From contig NZ_NNBP01000008.1 in NCBI RefSeq assembly GCF_002803155.1, positions 62,001 to 126,000 on the forward strand: a DNA stretch of 64,000 nucleotides. Direction: 5' to 3'. The translations under genes were made by a program, and so were the position numbers. Source of the stretch: Streptomyces sp. CB02959 (GTDB lineage: Bacteria; Actinomycetota; Actinomycetes; Streptomycetales; Streptomycetaceae). Below are positions 59,555-64,000 of this stretch, one piece after another. The notes under the pieces are model-generated. The model was not told where the DNA came from and searched no databases. It was given only the letters and a program-made list of their open reading frames with translations. The first letter of the stretch is position 1. Every line of letters starts with the position of its first letter.

Positions 59555-60121
59555 GTGGCTTCCACGAACGACCTCAAGAACGGCATGGTGCTCAAGCTCG
59601 ACGGCGGCCAGCTCTGGTCCGTCGTAGAGTTCCAGCACGTCAAGCCCGGTAAGGGCCCGGCCTTCGTCCGCACCAAGCTCAAGCATGTGCTCTCCGGCAA
59701 GGTGGTGGACAAGACCTTCAACGCCGGTACCAAGGTCGAGACGGCCACCGTCGACAAGCGTGGCATGCAGTTCTCGTACATGGACGGCGACTACTTCGTC
59801 TTCATGGACATGGACACCTACGACCAGCTGCACATCGACCGCAAGACCGTCGGTGACGCCGCCAACTTCCTGCTCGAGGGCTTCGAGGCCGTCGTCGCGC
59901 AGAACGAGGGCCAGGTCCTCTACGTCGAGCTGCCGGCCGCCGTCGAGCTCGTCATCAAGGAGACCGAGCCGGGCCTCCAGGGCGACCGCTCCACCGGTGG
60001 CACCAAGCCCGCCACCCTGGAGACCGGCTACGAGATCCAGGTCCCGCTCTTCATCGCCACCGGTGAGAAGATCAAGGTCGACACCCGTACCGGCGACTAC
60101 CTCGGCCGGGTGAACAGCTAA
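59555..60121 (+). CDS. efp: Translation elongation factor P
   Basis: 188 residues, full length. KOW-like domain I with the tip loop HVKPGKGPAF (Lys33), then two OB-type domains (FVFMDMDTYDQLHI, AVELVIKETEPGLQGDRSTGGTKPATLETGYEIQVPLFI). It relieves ribosome stalling at polyproline. A lysine tip excludes the EarP/rhamnose type of modification. The PGKGPA loop is the actinobacterial form. GTG start. nusB follows after two bases. Confidence 0.98.
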   Translation: MASTNDLKNGMVLKLDGGQLWSVVEFQHVKPGKGPAFVRTKLKHVLSGKVVDKTFNAGTKVETATVDKRGMQFSYMDGDYFVFMDMDTYDQLHIDRKTVGDAANFLLEGFEAVVAQNEGQVLYVELPAAVELVIKETEPGLQGDRSTGGTKPATLETGYEIQVPLFIATGEKIKVDTRTGDYLGRVNS

Positions 60122-60123
60122 CC

Positions 60124-60561
60124 GTGGCTGCCCGCACCAAGGCCCGTAAGCGCGCCTTCCAGATCCTCTTCGAGGCCGACCAGCGCGGTGCCGATGTGCA
60201 GTCCGTGCTCGCGGACTGGATGCGCCATGCCCGGACCGACCCCCGCCAGCCGCCGGTGCACGAGTACACCCTGGAACTGGTCGAGGGGTACGCGGAGCAC
60301 ATCGCCCGCATCGACGAGCTCATCTCCACCTACTCCGTGGACTGGGACCTGGACCGGATGCCGGCGGCCGACCGCTCCATCCTCCGGCTCGGGGCCTACG
60401 AACTGCTCTGGGTGGACGGCACGCCGGATGCGGTGGCGATCGACGAGGCCGTGCAGCTGGCCAAGGAGTTCTCCACCGACGACTCGCCGTCGTTCGTCAA
60501 CGGCCTGCTCGCCCGGCTCAAGGAGCTGAAGCCGGGGCTGCGCCGCGAGGAGACGCGCTGA
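60124..60561 (+). CDS. nusB: Transcription antitermination factor NusB
   Basis: 145 residues, all-helical RNA-binding protein of the rRNA antitermination complex. RTKARKRAFQILFEADQRG is the conserved arginine-rich N-terminus. Also DWDLDRMPAADRSILRLGAYELLW and DEAVQLAKEFSTDDSPSFVNGLLARL. GTG start right after efp, so cotranscribed. A long perfect hairpin follows. Confidence 0.97.
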   Translation: MAARTKARKRAFQILFEADQRGADVQSVLADWMRHARTDPRQPPVHEYTLELVEGYAEHIARIDELISTYSVDWDLDRMPAADRSILRLGAYELLWVDGTPDAVAIDEAVQLAKEFSTDDSPSFVNGLLARLKELKPGLRREETR

Positions 60562-60598
60562 TCCGGCCGCGAGGCCGCTGATCTGCTGAGAACCGAGG

Positions 60599-60649
60599 CA
60601 CGACGACGGGCCCGGAGCGATAGGACATCGCTCCGGGCCCGTCGTCGTG
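60599..60649. terminator. Very strong bidirectional terminator between nusB and bldD
   Basis: A perfect 23-bp stem (CACGACGACGGGCCCGGAGC...) around a five-base loop, between convergent genes. One of the two longest perfect stems in the window. Confidence 0.88.
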
Positions 60650-60787
60650 CGTCTGCGCGCCGTCCAGTCGTCCGCCTGTACGGGAAGCCCGGCCGGTGCC
60701 CGCAGGCCCGGGAAACGCGGACCGCCGCCCCGGGAAGCCCGGAGCGGCGGTACGTTTCTGCGTGTGAAGCGCGGGGCTTCGGAGCGG

Positions 60788-61288
60788 TCAGATCTCCTCG
60801 TGCTGCACGGCCCGGCGGGCGTCCGCGTCCAGCACGCCCCAGCTGATCAGCTGCTCGGTGAGCACCGAGGGCGACTGGTCGTAGATCACCGCGAGGGTGC
60901 GCAGGTCGTCCTGACGGATCGAGAGGACCTTGCCGTTGTAGTCACCGCGCTGGCTCTGGATGGTGGCGGCGTAGCGCTGGAGCGGGCCGGCCTTCTCCTG
61001 CGGGACGTGGGCCAGACGCTCAAGGTCCAGCACCAGCTTCGGCGGCGGCTCGGCGGCGCCGCCCGGCGTCGTGCCCGGCAGCAGTTCCTGCACCGGCACG
61101 CCGTAGAAGTCCGCCAGCTCGGCAAGGCGCTGTACGGTCACGGCACGGTCGCCGCGCTCGTACGACCCCACCACCACGGCCTTCCAGCGGCCCTGGGACT
61201 TCTCCTCGACGCCATGGAGAGAGAGGCCCTGCTGGGTACGGATGGCGCGGAGCTTGGCCCCGAGCTGTTTAGCGTATTCGCTGGACAT
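60788..61288 (-). CDS. bldD: BldD, master developmental repressor
   Basis: 166 residues. N-terminal helix-turn-helix (EYAKQLGAKLRAIRTQQGLSL, VVVGSYERGDRAVTVQRLAELADFYGV). C-terminal domain with the cyclic di-GMP signature RGD-x8-RQDD (R114-G-D116 and R125-Q-D-D128). Tetrameric c-di-GMP bridges two BldD subunits so that it represses sporulation genes during vegetative growth. ssgB at the start of this window is among its reported targets. Start at MSSEYAKQ after GGGGAGCTTT. A GTG 19 codons upstream overlaps the operator and is unlikely. Own promoter and a BldD-like site lie upstream. Confidence 0.98.
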   Translation of the reverse strand: MSSEYAKQLGAKLRAIRTQQGLSLHGVEEKSQGRWKAVVVGSYERGDRAVTVQRLAELADFYGVPVQELLPGTTPGGAAEPPPKLVLDLERLAHVPQEKAGPLQRYAATIQSQRGDYNGKVLSIRQDDLRTLAVIYDQSPSVLTEQLISWGVLDADARRAVQHEEI

Positions 61289-61335
61289 AAAGCTCCCCAG
61301 ACGGCTGTATCGACATGCGGCTCCGCCGCGTGGCT

Positions 61336-61346
61336 GGTAACTCACT
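61336..61346 (-). promoter_or_regulatory. Putative BldD operator (autoregulation)
   Basis: On the bldD strand AGTGAGTTACC, fitting the published BldD half-site pattern AGTGA(N)TCACC with one change. It lies just downstream of the -10 of bldD, the right place for self-repression, which is known for bldD in S. coelicolor. Confidence 0.6.
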
Positions 61347-61349
61347 GTG

Positions 61350-61379
61350 AGGTTACGCAGCGTAATCTGACTTCGTCAA
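61350..61379 (-). promoter_or_regulatory. bldD promoter
   Basis: TTGACG and TAACCT on the minus strand, 18 bases apart, about 62 bases before the bldD start. Good vegetative promoter match. Confidence 0.65.
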
Positions 61380-61460
61380 GCCGAATGGGGCAGACCATCG
61401 CCCGTCAGGGGGGCGTACGGGTCCGGGAGGGCCTCCTGATAGCCTGAACCCCGTAATTCC

Positions 61461-61502
61461 GACGTCCTTTAAAGTCCGTCCCGTGAGGCGGAGAAGGAGG
61501 TC
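61461..61502 (+). promoter_or_regulatory. PyrR-binding leader hairpin that masks the pyrR ribosome-binding site
   Basis: GACGTCCTT (61461-61469) pairs with AAGGAGGTC (61494-61502) with one mismatch, burying the AGGAGG of pyrR. An inner TCCG/CGGA stem presents a CCGTGAGG loop region preceded by AAGTCC, resembling the conserved PyrR target (AGUCC... then GNGAGG). PyrR bound with UMP would hold the hairpin and block translation. Confidence 0.65.
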
Positions 61503-61510
61503 CGTTTCGT

Positions 61511-62140
61511 ATGGACGCACGCAGTTCCGCATCGAGAACCCAAGCCCCGGCCCGCCCGGTGCTGGAGGGTCCCGACATCGCGCGGATGCTCACCCGTATC
61601 GCCCACGAAATCGTCGAGCGCGCCAAGGGCGCGGACGACGTGGTGCTGCTGGGAATCCCCACCCGCGGTGTCTTCCTCGCCCGGCGGTTGGCCGCCAAGC
61701 TCGAAGAGATCACCGGTCGCGCCATTCCGGTCGGCTCGCTGGACATCACGATGTACCGCGACGACCTGCGCCTGGGCCCCGCCCGCACGCTGGCCCGTAC
61801 GGAGATCCCCACCGACGGCATCGAGGGGCGCCTCGTCCTCCTCGTCGACGACGTGCTCTTCTCCGGGCGCACCATCCGCGCCGCGCTGGACGCCCTGGGT
61901 GACATCGGGCGACCGCGCGCCGTACAGCTCGCGGTCCTGGTCGACCGCGGCCACCGCGAGCTGCCGATCCGCGCCGACTACGTGGGCAAGAACCTCCCCA
62001 CGTCGCTGCGGGAGGCGGTCAAGGTCCAGCTGACCGAGGAGGACGGCCGCGACGCCGTGCTGCTCGGCCTGCGCCCGGACCCGTCCCGCCATGTCGAGTC
62101 CCCGGCGGCCGAGTCGACCGCCCCGGCCGGCGAGCGCTAG
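61511..62140 (+). CDS. pyrR: Pyrimidine operon regulator / uracil phosphoribosyltransferase PyrR
   Basis: 209 residues (a roughly 25-residue N-terminal extension over Bacillus PyrR). PRPP motif VLLVDDVLFSGRTIRAALD. Other family blocks: LTRIAHEIVERAKGADDVVLLGIPTRGVFLARRL, GSLDITMYRDDL, RPRAVQLAVLVDRGHRELPIRADYVGKNLPT. Binds pyr mRNA leaders with UMP and lowers expression of the pyr operon, with side activity as uracil phosphoribosyltransferase. First gene of pyrR-pyrB-pyrC, with a candidate binding hairpin over its own start. Divergent from bldD. Confidence 0.96.
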   Translation: MDARSSASRTQAPARPVLEGPDIARMLTRIAHEIVERAKGADDVVLLGIPTRGVFLARRLAAKLEEITGRAIPVGSLDITMYRDDLRLGPARTLARTEIPTDGIEGRLVLLVDDVLFSGRTIRAALDALGDIGRPRAVQLAVLVDRGHRELPIRADYVGKNLPTSLREAVKVQLTEEDGRDAVLLGLRPDPSRHVESPAAESTAPAGER

Positions 62141-62234
62141 CGCACGCGCGTACGGACCCGGTGACCCCGGGCCCGCACCCATGCCCGCTCAACGGACATT
62201 CCCGTACACCTCCCTCACTCCCGGAGAAAACCGG

Positions 62235-63212
62235 ATGAAGCGCCACCTCATCTCGGCCGCCGATCTCACGCGGGACGACGCCGTGCTGATCCTCGACACC
62301 GCCGAGGAAATGGCCCGGGTCGCCGACCGGCCGATCAAGAAACTGCCCGCCCTGCGCGGGCGTACCGTCTGCAACCTCTTCTTCGAGGACTCGACCCGGA
62401 CCAGGATCTCCTTCGAGGCCGCCGAGAAGCGGCTCTCCGCGGACGTCATCAACTTCGCCGCCAAGGGCTCCAGCGTCTCCAAGGGCGAGTCCCTCAAGGA
62501 CACCGCCCAGACCCTGGAGGCGATGGGCGTCGACGCCGTCGTCATCCGGCACAGCGCCTCCGGCGCCCCGTACCGGCTGGCCACCTCCGGCTGGATCGAC
62601 GCCCCCGTCATCAACGCCGGCGACGGCACCCACCAGCACCCCACCCAGGCCCTGCTGGACGCCTTCACCATGCGGCGCCGGCTCATCGGCCCGGACGCCG
62701 GGCTCGGCCGGGACCTCGACGGGAAGCGCATCACCCTCGTCGGCGACGTGCTGCACAGCCGCGTCGCCCGCTCCAACGTCGACCTCCTGCACACCCTCGG
62801 CGCCGAGGTCACCCTCGTCGCGCCGCCCACCCTGGTGCCGGTCGGCGTCGAGACCTGGCCCTGCGAGGTCTCCTACGACCTCGACAGCGTGCTGCCCAAG
62901 TCGGACGCCGTGATGATGCTGCGGGTCCAGCGCGAGCGGATGAACGCCGCCTTCTTCCCGACCGAGCGCGAGTACTCGCGGCGCTACGGCCTGGACGGCG
63001 ACCGGATGGCCCGGATGCCCGAGCACGCCATCGTGATGCACCCCGGGCCGATGGTCCGCGGCATGGAGATCACCGCCGAGGTCGCCGACTCCGACCGCTG
63101 CACGGTCATCGAGCAGGTCGCCAACGGCGTCTCCATCCGCATGGCCGTCCTCTACCTGCTGCTCGGCGGCAACGAGCCCGCCGTCACCCACCCCCGTACC
63201 GAGGAGAAGTAA
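62235..63212 (+). CDS. pyrB: Aspartate carbamoyltransferase catalytic subunit
   Basis: 325 residues. Carbamoyl-phosphate site FFEDSTRTRISFEAAEKRL, the S-x-K block KGSSVSKGESLKDTAQTLEAMG, RHSASGAPYRLA, aspartate site NAGDGTHQHPTQALLDAFTMRR, and GDVLHSRVARSN, MHPGPMVRG. Joins carbamoyl phosphate and aspartate. No pyrI regulatory subunit is seen, as usual in actinobacteria, where PyrB often associates with PyrC. Start at MKRHLIS, 95 bases after pyrR. pyrC follows after four bases. Confidence 0.97.
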   Translation: MKRHLISAADLTRDDAVLILDTAEEMARVADRPIKKLPALRGRTVCNLFFEDSTRTRISFEAAEKRLSADVINFAAKGSSVSKGESLKDTAQTLEAMGVDAVVIRHSASGAPYRLATSGWIDAPVINAGDGTHQHPTQALLDAFTMRRRLIGPDAGLGRDLDGKRITLVGDVLHSRVARSNVDLLHTLGAEVTLVAPPTLVPVGVETWPCEVSYDLDSVLPKSDAVMMLRVQRERMNAAFFPTEREYSRRYGLDGDRMARMPEHAIVMHPGPMVRGMEITAEVADSDRCTVIEQVANGVSIRMAVLYLLLGGNEPAVTHPRTEEK

Positions 63213-63216
63213 GACC

Positions 63217-64000
63217 ATGAGCAAGATCCTGATCCGCGGTGCGAAGGTGCTCGGCGGCGCGCCGCAGGACGTGCTGATCGACGGGGAGTTCATCGAGGCG
63301 GTGGGCACCGGCCTGTCCGCCGAGGGCGCCGACGTCGTCGAGGCCGACGGCAAGGTCCTCCTGCCGGGCCTGGTCGACCTGCACACCCATCTGCGCGAGC
63401 CGGGCCGGGAGGACTCCGAGACCGTCCTGACCGGTACCCGGGCCGCGGCCAGCGGCGGCTACACCGCGGTGTTCGCCATGGCCAACACCTTCCCGGTCGC
63501 CGACACCGCCGGCGTCGTCGAGCAGGTCTACCGGCTGGGCAAGGAGAGCGGCTACTGCGACGTGCAGCCCATCGGCGCCGTCACCGTCGGCCTGGAGGGC
63601 AAGAAGCTCGCCGAGCTGGGCGCGATGCACGAGTCGGCGGCCGGCGTCACGGTCTTCTCCGACGACGGCAAGTGCGTCGACGACGCGGTGATCATGCGGC
63701 GGGCCCTGGAGTACGTGAAGGCGTTCGGTGGGGTCGTCGCCCAGCACGCCCAGGAGCCGCGGCTGACCGAGGGCGCCCAGATGAACGAGGGCATCGTCTC
63801 GGCCGAGCTGGGGCTCGGCGGCTGGCCGGCCGTCGCCGAGGAGTCGATCATCGCCCGGGACGTGCTGCTCGCCGAGCACGTGGGGTCCCGGGTCCACATC
63901 TGCCACCTCTCGACCGCGGGCAGCGTCGAGATCGTCCGGTGGGCCAAGTCCCGCGGCATCGACGTGACGGCCGAGGTCACCCCGCACCACCTGCTCCTCA
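63217..64000 (+). CDS. pyrC: Dihydroorotase (3' end beyond window)
   Basis: 261 residues seen of about 430. Class I dihydroorotase of the amidohydrolase superfamily. The metal motif is DLHTHLREPG, followed by AAASGGYTAVFAMANTFPV. FSDDGKCV carries the conserved DDG, AQHAQEPRL has the metal His, and HICHLSTAGS carries another metal ligand. Cut by the window end shortly after DVTAEVTPHHLLL. ATG after GAGGAG, four bases from pyrB, same operon. Makes dihydroorotate in pyrimidine synthesis. Confidence 0.96.
   Translation, partial: MSKILIRGAKVLGGAPQDVLIDGEFIEAVGTGLSAEGADVVEADGKVLLPGLVDLHTHLREPGREDSETVLTGTRAAASGGYTAVFAMANTFPVADTAGVVEQVYRLGKESGYCDVQPIGAVTVGLEGKKLAELGAMHESAAGVTVFSDDGKCVDDAVIMRRALEYVKAFGGVVAQHAQEPRLTEGAQMNEGIVSAELGLGGWPAVAEESIIARDVLLAEHVGSRVHICHLSTAGSVEIVRWAKSRGIDVTAEVTPHHLLL

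Overview
The window is a piece of a high-GC actinobacterial chromosome, and everything points to Streptomyces. Third codon positions are almost all G or C and GTG starts are common. Developmental genes found only in streptomycetes and close relatives are present (ssgB, bldD). The housekeeping gene order from thrS through pgsA, pimA, pdxST, yebC, ruvCAB, secDF, relA, hisS, alaS, the aro genes, nusB, bldD and pyrRBC is the one I know from S. coelicolor (the SCO1541 to SCO1486 stretch), and part of it is shared with mycobacteria. No phage, transposon, CRISPR array or rRNA is visible. The window is mostly conserved core with a few unusual inserts.

Layout. 1-4202: a truncated class IV aminotransferase, a tandem GNAT protein, a DsbA-like protein, two small membrane proteins (one of 51 codons), a CGNR zinc-finger regulator and ssgB. 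4577-5405: two identical tRNA-Val(CAC) genes, each followed by a terminator, around an SRPBCC gene. 5498-8235: an exonuclease and a DUF4365 nuclease-like/unknown gene pair. 8338-20204: thrS, an Ap4A phosphorylase-type HIT protein, a secreted deacetylase-like/beta-propeller pair, an unknown membrane protein, an EF-G-like GTPase, and the phosphatidylinositol mannoside trio pgsA, acyltransferase, pimA. 20205-20798: no gene, but a large imperfect inverted repeat holding two long hairpins. 20799-33359: a LemA-like protein, pdxST, yebC, ruvCAB, yajC-secDF, apt and relA.

33389-36273 is the most unusual part: a compact overlapping operon of a Ser/Thr kinase with a TPR-like tail, an EACC1-type small protein and a caspase-like protease with TPRs. 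It sits between relA and the conserved DUF349/cyclophilin genes and looks like a conflict (defence or programmed-death) system. 36294-52988: DUF349, cyclophilin, metallo-hydrolase, hisS, a VKOR-type protein, rarA, a HugZ/DUF2470-like gene with an iron box, rpsD, a STAND ATPase, alaS with two small membrane-protein genes, ruvX and mltG. 52999-57210: aroE, then the overlapping run aroC-aroK-aroB-aroQ. 57440-64000: a P-loop protein, a degenerate M24 peptidase homologue, efp, nusB, bldD on the other strand, and pyrR-pyrB-pyrC (cut by the window end).

Regulation readable from sequence: two perfect matches to the PafBC (LexA-independent DNA-damage) promoter pattern, in front of ruvCAB and rarA; an iron box in the short gap between the HugZ-like gene and rpsD; a bldD promoter with an overlapping BldD-like site; a hairpin that sequesters the pyrR Shine-Dalgarno and fits a PyrR target; and several strong, often bidirectional, terminators. 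Gene names rest on motif and whole-protein recognition by eye. No database search was run.
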